Positions 52,810-63,082 of a stretch of 64,000 nucleotides of DNA are shown here, in pieces (position 1 is the stretch's first letter; every line of letters starts with the position of its first letter). A model generated the notes under the pieces. It ran no database searches. It had not been told where the DNA came from and saw nothing but the letters and a program-made list of their open reading frames with translations. A program made the translations under genes and the position numbers. Source of the DNA: an uncultured Fretibacterium sp. (GTDB lineage: Bacteria; Synergistota; Synergistia; Synergistales; Aminobacteriaceae); NCBI GenBank assembly GCA_946186205.1, contig CAMHMH010000001.1, forward strand, positions 372,001-436,000, written 5' to 3'.

Positions 52810-53313
52810 TTGAAGTTATCAGTAACAATTGATGCCCCTGAAGACTCAGACGGCAGCAGCACTGCAAACCCAGGAGATTGTACCGGCACAAAAATTTTCA
52901 GTTCAGACAAAGTAACAGGAGTCCTTGAAGAATATCTGCGTGAAATTTACCCGGCCTGTGAGAACTACGAGACCGCAGAAATTTCTTTGACCTTCATGGA
53001 CGCTGACGAAATACGCGCACTCAACCGCGACTACAGAGACGTTGACGAGTCTACAGATGTCTTGTCATTCCCGATGCTTGATGACGCGGGCGAAATGATG
53101 AGTCCCGTGTTAATGCTCGGCGACATTGTGATATGCCCGGAGGAAGTTACGCGGCTTCACCCGGAGCTGTCTCAGACTGAAGGAATCTGCCTGATGATAG
53201 CCCATTCGTTTTTGCACCTTCTCGGATATGACCATGACACAGAGGAAAGGCAAGCGGCCATGTGGCAGAAGCAGGACGAAATCACGCGCAGGATTCTGGA
53301 GGTGCTGAAGTAA
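52810..53313 (+). CDS. ybeY: Endoribonuclease YbeY (rRNA maturation)
   Basis: 167 residues. TTG start at 52810 with AAAGAGGT upstream. The zinc motif 'AHSFLHLLGYDHD' (HxxxHxxxxxH) and 'YRDVDESTDVLSFPM' are diagnostic. It processes 16S rRNA 3' ends and helps ribosome quality control. The N-terminal ~30 residues are longer and more acidic than usual. Its stop overlaps the next start (TAATG). Confidence 0.93.
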   Translation: MKLSVTIDAPEDSDGSSTANPGDCTGTKIFSSDKVTGVLEEYLREIYPACENYETAEISLTFMDADEIRALNRDYRDVDESTDVLSFPMLDDAGEMMSPVLMLGDIVICPEEVTRLHPELSQTEGICLMIAHSFLHLLGYDHDTEERQAAMWQKQDEITRRILEVLK

Positions 53314-54575
53314 TGCCGGAGATCATTATCGGTTTCGTTGTACTGTTCTTCCTGTCAGCATTCTTCAGCGGCGCAGAGACATCAATAACTGCTACAGGCA
53401 CGGGGAAATTGCGCACATTCATTGAGACCGGGAAATATCGTTATCTCAACTCGACGTTTCAATGGCTGATTGATGACACGCAAGAGGCTCTCACTGTCTG
53501 CCTTATCGCGAACAACATCGTGAACATTTCCGCGAGCGCATTGGCTTCAGGGATTGCGCTTGAGATTTTCGGCCCTGCTGCTGTCGTTGCGGTTGTTCCT
53601 GTGATGACTGTTCTTATTGTGATATTCGGCGAGATACTCCCAAAGAGCGCGGCAATGGTTTACTCCGAGAATGTTTTGATTGTTGCGGCTCCGATTCTCC
53701 GTGTGCTTGCGTTTTTGATTTCACCGCTGGCGTGGGCAATGAAGAAATGCGTAACGGCTATAGGCTTCCTGCTTCACATAAATTTGGGAGGCCAGCAAGT
53801 TTTTGTTACCCGCGATGAGATAGAACAGCTCGTGAAGATAGGCGAGGAGTCCGGCGCATTAGAGGCAAACGAACGGAGAATGATTGACGGGATAATAGAC
53901 TTTGACGAGACGAGAGTCCACGAGATAATGATACCGCGTACCGACATGATAGCGATTGCAGCCGACTCGACTCTTGAGGAAGCCGTTAAGGTTTTCATTG
54001 ACGAGGGACATTCGCGAATACCTGTTTACGAGGAGAGTCCCGACAACATAATCGGAATACTTTACGTGAAGGACACACTGAAGAATCTCAGCGCGGGCGA
54101 TCTGTCTTCAGGAGTCCGGGAGCTTCTCCGCAAGCCTATCTTTGTGCCTGAGACTATAAGGACACCTGAGCTTCTCGAAAACATGAGGCGCGAGCATAAA
54201 CACATTGCTGTTATTGTTGACGAGTACGGCGGAGTCGCTGGCATTGTTACGATGGAAGATATACTAGAGCAGATAGTCGGAGAGATTCAAGACGAGTATG
54301 ACGAGGAAGCCCCGGAGATTCAGAAACTTGATGACGGTTCGTATATGGTGCAGGGGATAATGAGCCTTGAAGATCTGAACGAGGAATTAGGGACGGACTT
54401 TCACAGCGATGACGCGGAGACAATCGGAGGGCTTGTGCTTACGATTTCGGGGAGCTTTCCTGACGAGGGGGAAATATTTTACTACGAGGGCTGGACGATT
54501 CGGGTCATGGGGCTTGAGGATCACAGAATAACTTTGCTCAATCTCTCAAAGAAAGAAGAGCCAATCACAGAATAA
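53313..54575 (+). CDS. CNNM/HlyC-CorC family transporter (DUF21-CBS-CorC)
   Basis: 420 residues from the ATG overlapping the ybeY stop. DUF21/CNNM membrane domain (1-180: 'FFLSAFFSGAETSITATGTGKL', 'VIFGEILPKSAAMVYSE'), CBS pair (about 195-330: 'RTDMIAIAADSTLEEAVKVFIDEGHSRIPVYEESPDNIIGILYVKD') and a C-terminal CorC/HlyC domain (340-420). Family members are linked to Mg2+ or other cation export. Often annotated hemolysin, which is misleading. Ends the operon at a strong terminator. Confidence 0.92.
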   Translation: MPEIIIGFVVLFFLSAFFSGAETSITATGTGKLRTFIETGKYRYLNSTFQWLIDDTQEALTVCLIANNIVNISASALASGIALEIFGPAAVVAVVPVMTVLIVIFGEILPKSAAMVYSENVLIVAAPILRVLAFLISPLAWAMKKCVTAIGFLLHINLGGQQVFVTRDEIEQLVKIGEESGALEANERRMIDGIIDFDETRVHEIMIPRTDMIAIAADSTLEEAVKVFIDEGHSRIPVYEESPDNIIGILYVKDTLKNLSAGDLSSGVRELLRKPIFVPETIRTPELLENMRREHKHIAVIVDEYGGVAGIVTMEDILEQIVGEIQDEYDEEAPEIQKLDDGSYMVQGIMSLEDLNEELGTDFHSDDAETIGGLVLTISGSFPDEGEIFYYEGWTIRVMGLEDHRITLLNLSKKEEPITE

Positions 54576-54595
54576 TCAGCGCGAAAAATGCCCGG

Positions 54596-54628
54596 CCTCC
54601 TCTGTAAACGCAGGGGAGGTTTTTTTTT
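54596..54628 (+). terminator. Rho-independent terminator
   Basis: 9-bp stem CCTCCTCTG/CAGGGGAGG (54596-54604 with 54611-54619) and nine T. Confidence 0.9.
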
Positions 54629-54633
54629 GTGTG

Positions 54634-54642
54634 TGCTATAAT
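54634..54642 (+). promoter_or_regulatory. Extended -10 promoter (distal)
   Basis: TGCTATAAT directly after the terminator of the preceding operon. Confidence 0.5.
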
Positions 54643-54701
54643 TTTCTCATCCAATTTATTATCAGCAAACATAAATTTCACGCTTTCAAGCAGGAAGGAC
54701 G

Positions 54702-54730
54702 ATGACAATTTAGTTGAAATGTGCTATTAT
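54702..54730 (+). promoter_or_regulatory. Promoter ATGACA-N17-TGCTATTAT-type before the ACAGC repeat
   Basis: ATGACA at 54702-54707, 17-base spacer, TATTAT at 54725-54730 with TG at 54722-54723. The transcription start would fall just before the repeat. Confidence 0.45.
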
Positions 54731-54741
54731 ACAAAATTTAG

Positions 54742-54773
54742 ACAGCACAGCACAGCACAGCACAGCACAGCAC
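54742..54773. repeat. Pentanucleotide repeat (ACAGC)6
   Basis: Six perfect ACAGC units plus AC, about 200 bases before the start of the giant Ig-repeat gene and 11 bases after a promoter -10. Confidence 0.9.
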
Positions 54774-54973
54774 GAGCCTAACTATTGTCTTTTTTCAGTC
54801 CTGCAAAACTAATATCCATTCAAGAAACATAATCACGCTTCGTTTATTGGGGAAGGTTTCATCATACAGTCGCGAGGAAAAGCCGCCTTAACGAGTCGTG
54901 AATGATTCACACGCGCGCAAAAAGGGCATTACGGATTTCATTTCACGATTTTCATATGGAAGGTGAAAAATTT

Positions 54974-57900
54974 ATGAGGCGAAATAAATTTGCTTTTCTC
55001 TTTGCGTTAATGACGTTGTTGTTCTGCGGTGCTTCGTTTGCTTCTGAGCTTGCGGACGACATGACGATAGCCGGAAATTTCGCGCGGGGCTACACCGTCA
55101 ACAATTGGTACTCTGAGAGCGTTACGGTTTCGGGAGGGACTCAGGATTACACGTTCAACATAACAGAAGGCGGGCTTCCTCCGGGATTCTTCATTCGTCA
55201 GAGCGGGACTTATTTCTACCTTGAGGGCATTCCGAACACAGCAGGCACGTGGAAATTCACGCTGAGAGTCACAGACAGGCGGGACATGTACGCCGAGCGC
55301 AAATTGTCTGTAACTATTGACGATACGAACTACAAGGCCGATGACATGACTCTTTCGGGAGCGTTCACGGCTTCAGGCGAGACGGGGAAATGGTACGAGA
55401 GCAGGATTTACACGGAAGGCGGGACTCAAGGCTACACGTTCAATGTTACGGGGACTCTTCCTCCGGGGCTGTATATCTACAAGTACGGCAGTGATTTCTA
55501 TCTTCAGGGAGTGCCGACACAGACCGGGGATTACACTTTCACGCTGAAGGTTACGGACAGGCGCAACTCTTACGCGGAGATTAGCAGCACCGTAAGCATT
55601 ACAGCGGGCGACAGCTACAAAGATCCTTCAGAGGCTGAGGACATGGCCATAACGGGAGATCTTCCGACAGGCAGAAGGATTAATGAAAGCTATTCGGGAA
55701 GCGTGAGCCTCACAGGTTATGATGACAGCACAGTATGGAGCATTGTTGACGGGAGTCTTCCTCCGGGCTTGTCATTGTCCGGTGGCAGATACGGCTGCGA
55801 CATCCGGGGCATACCCAATACGGGAGGCACATACCGATTCACGCTGAGGGCAACAGCGAGCAGAAATGTTTACGTTGAACGGCAGTTTGTCATAAAAATT
55901 AACGCTTCTCCCTTTGAGGCTGAAGACATGTCGATAACGGACAACTTCACGACAAACAAAATGATCAACGAGAGCTACAGCAGCTATGTTCATCTCAACG
56001 GCTACACCGACAATGTAACATGGACTCTCGCTGAAGGGACTCTCCCGCCGGGACTCTCATTAAGATCAGGAAATTATTATATTGAGCTTTACGGCATACC
56101 CAACACGGGCGGAACGTACACATTCACACTGAGGGCTACTGACAGCAGAAATTCTTACGTTGAGAGGCCGTTCACCGTGAAGATAAATGACACGCCTTTT
56201 GAGGCTGAAGACATGTCGATAACGGGAGATTTCACGACCGGCACAAGGATTAACGACAGCTATTACGGTCAAGTCAATGTCAACGGCTATGAAGGAAATG
56301 TATACTGGACGCTTGCTGACGGTGCATTGCCTGACGGATTATCGCTCCGGCCTTCAGGGTCAACGGCATATATACGCGGCATTCCCAACAAGGGCGGCAC
56401 GTACACATTCACATTGAGGGCAACTGATTCACGAAACGCGTATATAGAGCGTCAGTTTCTCATCAAGATTAACGACACGCCGTACAAAGATGATGGAATG
56501 TCAATCACGGGCGATTTCGATACGGGGAAAAATGTAAGTGAGAGTTACTACAGCTATGTCTTTGCCAGCAGCTATGCAGGAAGTATATACTGGACTCATG
56601 TCAGCGGAGCATTGCCTGACGGATTATCGCTCCGGCCTGATGGGAGATACGCATACATACGCGGCATTCCAAACAAGCCCGGCACATACAAATTCACGCT
56701 CAGAGCAACAGACACACGCAACGCATACACCGAGCGCGAGTTCTCGATAACCATCAACGGCGATGAACCTTCAGCACCATCATCAACAGACGACATGATA
56801 TTGAGCGGGGCATTCCCTGACGGCTACACGATCAACAACTGGTACTCAAGCTATATTCAGGCCAGTGGGGGCGAATCGGATTACACGTTCAAGATTACGG
56901 GCGGGACTCTTCCTCCGGGATTCTATATTCGTCAGGACGGCTCATATTTCTACCTTGAAGGAATCCCGAACACGGCGGGAACATACACATTCAAGCTGAG
57001 AGTCATTGACAGCCGCAAGACTTACGCAGAGCGCGAATTTACCGTGAAGATCAACAGCTCGCACTACGTTACAACGGACATGTCATTATCGGGGAAATTC
57101 CCTGACGCTTACACGATTAACCCGTGGTACTCGAATTATATTCAGGCGAACGGCGGCGAGGGTGATTACACGTTCAACATCACGGCGGGTTCACTTCCTC
57201 CGGGATTCTTCATTCGTCAAAATGGCTCATATTTCTACCTTGAGGGCATTCCGTCAGCACCGGGGACTTATACATTCAGCTTGAGAGTCACTGACAGGCG
57301 AAACGCATACACGGAGCGTTCATTCACTATTAACATCAAGGGAAGCGCGGCACCGGCTCCTGACCCTGAAGACCCAGTAACGATAATCACATCATCATTA
57401 CCGAACGGCAAAGAGGGCGAAGCATATTCCGCGTCAATATCCGTAACAGCTGATACAAGTACAGGACTCACGTGGGTGATTACGGGACTTCCTGACGGAC
57501 TCAGCTACACAACGAACGGAAAGACCTGCACAATTTCAGGCAAGCCGACAGCAGCAGGAACTTACACCGTGAAAGTGAATGTAGCAAATACTGAGACTGA
57601 AGACACGAAAGAGTTTACGCTTACGGTTGAAGAGCCTGACGAGGAAGAGGACACAATAACCATAACAACATCTTCACTTGCTGTAGCCTCAACAGGTGAA
57701 TCATACAGCCAGACTCTTAAGGCTGAAGGCACAGTAACATCATGGAAGATTACTGGCGGTGATTTGCCTGAAGGATTAACGCTTGACGAATCAACGGGAA
57801 CAATCAGCGGCACAGTCTCAGAAAATGCCATTGAGCATAACGCGGACGAGCTGAAAGATTACACGTTCGAGGTTACAGCGTCAAATTCTTCAAGCTCAAC

Positions 57901-60634
57901 AGTAAAGAAGCTCACGATAAGCGTATTGGAGCCGATAAAATTCATCACGGACTCAGCTCTTCCGAATGCAAAAGTCGGTGAAGAGTATAAAGCTGTAATT
58001 TCCGTAAGCGGCACAATGAGAGTCAATGTAACATGGATTGTCGTGAATCTCCCGGCAGGAATCGAACCTCTTATGCCTGAAGGATTAAGCTATACTACTA
58101 ACGGCAGGACATGCACAATTTCAGGAACGCCGGAAAAAGCCGGGAATTATGTTCTTAAAGTTGACGCAGGTACTATTGATACAGAAGACAGCAGAAACTT
58201 CACGCTCACTGTCGAGGCAGCTCCCGAACCTGTAGAGATCTCAACAAGCTCTCTTGAAGCAGCCGCAACAGGAAAAGAATATACTCAGACTCTTTCAGCC
58301 TTAGGGAGTCCAACATCATGGAAGGTAACAAGCGGTAATCTTCCTGAAGGACTCGCGCTCAATGAATCGACAGGAACAATCAGCGGCAAGGTGTCAGAAA
58401 ATATTTTGACGAAACACGAGGGGAAAAATTATTATCCGTCAAAAGAATACTCGTTCAACGTTACGGCCTCGAATGCTTCCGGCGGATCTGACAGCGAAAC
58501 TTTCTCAATCACCGTTTACGTTCCTGCGAGAATCATCACTGAGTCATTGCCGAATGCTGTAGAGGATAAAGAGTACTCCACAGAAATTGAAGGCACAGGA
58601 ACAGGAAATCCGCTCACGTTCATGATACTGACGAACAAAAACGATATGCCGTCAGGACTCGAATGGACTTACAACGAGAAAGGAAATATTCAGCTCACAG
58701 GAACGCCGAAATATGAAGGCACTTACAGAATCAGAGTCGCAATCGGAAATATTTACAGCGAGGAAGAAAAATATCTGACTCTCACCGTCGAGGCAAAGCC
58801 GACTCCATCTCTCAAGCCGCAAATCTCAGTTCCGAAAAGCAGCAAAGCATATGCCGGAAAAGATTACACAATGCAGTTCGGCGTAACAGGAACGACCCCT
58901 ATAACTTGGGAGATAAGCGGCAATGTTCCTCCGGGACTCACGTTCGACACATCATCAGGAAAATTAAGCGGAACAGTTGAAGCTGTAGACGAGGGAAAAA
59001 ATGCTCACGTTCATTTGTCGTACAACTTCACAGTTACGGCCAAGAACAGAGGAGGCACTGACAGCGCGAATGTGTTCATTTCGGTCTGGTATCTTCCTGA
59101 AATAACGACAGGCTCAAATCTTCCTGAAGCAGAATTGAATGCAGGCTACAATCAGGAGATTACAGCAGCCGGTACTGAGTTCACTATGGCATGGAAAAAA
59201 TTATCCGGCAGCCTTCCTAAGGGACTCACTCTCACAATGCGGAAGAACAAGAGAACCTGCGCGATTACAGGCTCACCAACAGAGACAGGGACTTTCACAT
59301 TCACGCTTGAATTGTCGAATGAAGTCGGACTGCCATACAGCACAGTAACAAAAACATTCACGCTCACCGTCAAAAATCCTGACGAGACCGGCACAGGAAA
59401 GCCCGAAATCACAACAGAGACTCTTCCCAACGGTGAAACAGGCGCGGCATATATCGCAATGCTTGAAGCGTCAGGACAGAAGCCAATAACGTGGAGCAAG
59501 TCAGGAAAATTCCCAAGCGGACTCAAGCTCGACAAGTACGGAACTATTGTAGGTCTTCCGAAAAAAGCAGGCGTGTACAATTTCACAGTAACAGCTTCAA
59601 ACAAAATCAACAAAAAGACCGTGAAAACATCAAAGGCATTCACAATCATCATAACCGGCGAGACATACAAGAAGCCTTCAATAAATTCTGTGAAAGCTCC
59701 CGCCGCAATTGTAAACCAGCCTTACAGCCTCCAGCTTTCAGCAAAAGGGACTAATACTGAAGCATGTCCGATAACTTGGAGTTTTGCGAATGAGAAATAC
59801 CCGGCAGGACTCTATATCACTGAAGACGGACTCATAACAGGAACTCCGAAAGAAGCCGGAAAATTCAGCGTGAAAGTCAAGGCTGAGAACAATATCGGAT
59901 CAGCTGCAAAGTCAATCACCATTAAGGTAGACGGTGAAGAGCCTGAAATCATGAATGAAGAGCTTTCTGACGGCACTATAAAGACAGCCTACAGCGAGGA
60001 GCTTATAGCCAACGGAACAGCCCCGATAACGTGGACAAAATCCGGCAAGTTCCCTTCAGGACTCAAGCTCAACAAGAAAACGGGCGCGATAACAGGGAGT
60101 CCGACAAAGGCCGGGACTTTCACGTTCAAGATCACGGCCAAGAACAAATACGGCAAGGATGTTCAGATGTTCACGATTTATGTCGGCAGCGTCATTGCTT
60201 CAGCACTTCCCGAAAATGAACCGGCTGAAACTAAACCGCTTGCAGAAATTGCGCAAAACGATTCCGAACCTGAGACTCAGAATTACGCAGTCCCGGATGA
60301 AACTAAACAGACTGGAATCGATCCGGGGATTGAGGCTCATAACTCCGAGATTGATTTGTGCGTTGTGAGCGGCGATGAAGAACTCAGAGGAGAGATTTAC
60401 GCTCCTGAAGGACAGCCCTTGACGTTCAGGATTGGGACATGGCCGGGCGTTAATGATTCGGACATTGAGATATTCATTGCTGACGAGGCCATAGCACTTG
60501 AAGTTGATGATGACACATTCATAGTTCCGGGCGAGCTCGTGCGCGATGAGTTTGTCATTTACGCAAAGGCTAACGGAATGAAAACTATTGAGCTTTATGT
60601 TGTCGCTGAAGAAGAAGAAGAAGAACAGCAGTAA
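54974..60634 (+). CDS. Giant secreted Ig-repeat protein
   Basis: 1886 residues from the ATG at 54974, chosen for GGAAGGTG 8 bases upstream and the signal peptide 'MRRNKFAFLFALMTLLFCGA' that follows. Residues ~28-810 hold eight ~95-residue repeats that start '(D/E)DM.(I/L)(S/T)G.F' and contain 'LPPGFFIRQ.GSYFYLEGIPNTAGTYTF.LRVTDRR'. Residues ~820-1720 hold about ten He_PIG-type repeats ('ITTSSL...G..Y...L.A.G..P.TW', 'G.ITG.P..AG.Y.F.V'). A distinct acidic C-terminal domain ends in Glu/Gln repeats, with no membrane anchor. Probably a secreted or surface adhesin. Shorter relatives are at 42337-43947 and 45630-48083. Confidence 0.85.
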   Translation: MRRNKFAFLFALMTLLFCGASFASELADDMTIAGNFARGYTVNNWYSESVTVSGGTQDYTFNITEGGLPPGFFIRQSGTYFYLEGIPNTAGTWKFTLRVTDRRDMYAERKLSVTIDDTNYKADDMTLSGAFTASGETGKWYESRIYTEGGTQGYTFNVTGTLPPGLYIYKYGSDFYLQGVPTQTGDYTFTLKVTDRRNSYAEISSTVSITAGDSYKDPSEAEDMAITGDLPTGRRINESYSGSVSLTGYDDSTVWSIVDGSLPPGLSLSGGRYGCDIRGIPNTGGTYRFTLRATASRNVYVERQFVIKINASPFEAEDMSITDNFTTNKMINESYSSYVHLNGYTDNVTWTLAEGTLPPGLSLRSGNYYIELYGIPNTGGTYTFTLRATDSRNSYVERPFTVKINDTPFEAEDMSITGDFTTGTRINDSYYGQVNVNGYEGNVYWTLADGALPDGLSLRPSGSTAYIRGIPNKGGTYTFTLRATDSRNAYIERQFLIKINDTPYKDDGMSITGDFDTGKNVSESYYSYVFASSYAGSIYWTHVSGALPDGLSLRPDGRYAYIRGIPNKPGTYKFTLRATDTRNAYTEREFSITINGDEPSAPSSTDDMILSGAFPDGYTINNWYSSYIQASGGESDYTFKITGGTLPPGFYIRQDGSYFYLEGIPNTAGTYTFKLRVIDSRKTYAEREFTVKINSSHYVTTDMSLSGKFPDAYTINPWYSNYIQANGGEGDYTFNITAGSLPPGFFIRQNGSYFYLEGIPSAPGTYTFSLRVTDRRNAYTERSFTINIKGSAAPAPDPEDPVTIITSSLPNGKEGEAYSASISVTADTSTGLTWVITGLPDGLSYTTNGKTCTISGKPTAAGTYTVKVNVANTETEDTKEFTLTVEEPDEEEDTITITTSSLAVASTGESYSQTLKAEGTVTSWKITGGDLPEGLTLDESTGTISGTVSENAIEHNADELKDYTFEVTASNSSSSTVKKLTISVLEPIKFITDSALPNAKVGEEYKAVISVSGTMRVNVTWIVVNLPAGIEPLMPEGLSYTTNGRTCTISGTPEKAGNYVLKVDAGTIDTEDSRNFTLTVEAAPEPVEISTSSLEAAATGKEYTQTLSALGSPTSWKVTSGNLPEGLALNESTGTISGKVSENILTKHEGKNYYPSKEYSFNVTASNASGGSDSETFSITVYVPARIITESLPNAVEDKEYSTEIEGTGTGNPLTFMILTNKNDMPSGLEWTYNEKGNIQLTGTPKYEGTYRIRVAIGNIYSEEEKYLTLTVEAKPTPSLKPQISVPKSSKAYAGKDYTMQFGVTGTTPITWEISGNVPPGLTFDTSSGKLSGTVEAVDEGKNAHVHLSYNFTVTAKNRGGTDSANVFISVWYLPEITTGSNLPEAELNAGYNQEITAAGTEFTMAWKKLSGSLPKGLTLTMRKNKRTCAITGSPTETGTFTFTLELSNEVGLPYSTVTKTFTLTVKNPDETGTGKPEITTETLPNGETGAAYIAMLEASGQKPITWSKSGKFPSGLKLDKYGTIVGLPKKAGVYNFTVTASNKINKKTVKTSKAFTIIITGETYKKPSINSVKAPAAIVNQPYSLQLSAKGTNTEACPITWSFANEKYPAGLYITEDGLITGTPKEAGKFSVKVKAENNIGSAAKSITIKVDGEEPEIMNEELSDGTIKTAYSEELIANGTAPITWTKSGKFPSGLKLNKKTGAITGSPTKAGTFTFKITAKNKYGKDVQMFTIYVGSVIASALPENEPAETKPLAEIAQNDSEPETQNYAVPDETKQTGIDPGIEAHNSEIDLCVVSGDEELRGEIYAPEGQPLTFRIGTWPGVNDSDIEIFIADEAIALEVDDDTFIVPGELVRDEFVIYAKANGMKTIELYVVAEEEEEEQQ

Positions 60635-60652
60635 ACATTCCAGCACAAGAAA

Positions 60653-60677
60653 ATCCCCTCGGCGAGAACCGGGGGGA
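60653..60677. terminator. Bidirectional terminator between Ig-repeat gene and dnaK
   Basis: ATCCCCTCGG pairs with CCGGGGGGAT around a 6-base loop, with weak T tracts on both sides. Confidence 0.65.
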
Positions 60678-60709
60678 TTCACTTTTCACTTCACACTGTC
60701 TGCTGCTCA

Positions 60710-62548
<1,839 letters not shown>

Positions 62549-62560
62549 TTATTGTCTCCT

Positions 62561-63082
62561 TTACTTTTTTCCTACGATTACTTTTGACGGCCTCAATACT
62601 TTTTCTTTTGTCCTGTAACCTTTGAGGACTTCTGAAATAATTTTCCCGTCAAGCTCAGGGTCATTCACTTTTTCCGTGCTCGCCGCGTCATGAAGTGAAG
62701 GGTCAAAAATTTCTCCCTCAGTCTTTATCACGCTGACTCCGAGTCCCTCAAGCACTCCTACAAATTGACGCTGTACCATCTCAACACCTTTCACGATACT
62801 TTCTGAGTCTTCACTGCTTGCTGACAATGCGCGGTCTAAGTTATCGAGAACCGGCAATATCTGTGTGATTACTTCCTCTTTTGCGCGGGTACGTGTCTCT
62901 GTGCGTTCCTTTATTGTTCGCTGACGGAAGTTGAAGAAATCCGCCCTCACTGTTTTGATTTCCTTCTTGAGGCTGTCAATCTCTTCTTTCAGTTTGTCGG
63001 CTTCAGTCTGTGAATCATCTTCAGAAATTTCGGGTTCTGATTCTTCCGCAACGTCTAATTTTTCCTCATCCATTTTCATCAC
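62561..63082 (-). CDS. grpE: Nucleotide exchange factor GrpE
   Basis: 173 residues. An acidic N-terminus (1-35), a long coiled coil, then 'RTKEEVITQILPVLDNLDRAL'-like and 'GEIFDPSLHDAASTEK' to 'VLKGYRTKEKVLRPSKVIVGK'. It releases ADP from DnaK. Start overlaps the hrcA stop by four bases, 15 bases before dnaK. Confidence 0.95.
   Translation of the reverse strand: MMKMDEEKLDVAEESEPEISEDDSQTEADKLKEEIDSLKKEIKTVRADFFNFRQRTIKERTETRTRAKEEVITQILPVLDNLDRALSASSEDSESIVKGVEMVQRQFVGVLEGLGVSVIKTEGEIFDPSLHDAASTEKVNDPELDGKIISEVLKGYRTKEKVLRPSKVIVGKK

Larger units (their letters stand above)
54629..54973 (+). other. Leader region of the giant Ig-repeat gene
   Basis: No gene is supported in these ~345 bases. 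They hold two candidate promoters (54634-54642 and 54702-54730), the (ACAGC)6 repeat, and about 200 further bases of leader without a recognised riboswitch. A 32-codon reading frame from ATG 54719 crosses the repeat and ends soon after; it is in the same register as the Ig gene but stopped, so it is not its N-terminus. Confidence 0.5.

Noticed and set aside
54719-54817. Small upstream coding frame through the ACAGC repeat as a real gene
   Set aside because: Its ATG overlaps the promoter -10, the peptide is just repeat-encoded His/Ser/Thr/Gln, and it stops early.
57268-59670. Long antisense frames inside the Ig-repeat gene
   Set aside because: They are Ser/Val-rich shadows generated by the repetitive sense codons, without ribosome sites.
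60605-60630. GAA repeat at the end of the giant Ig-repeat gene
   Set aside because: Codes for a short Glu run at the very C-terminus; triplet unit cannot switch frame.
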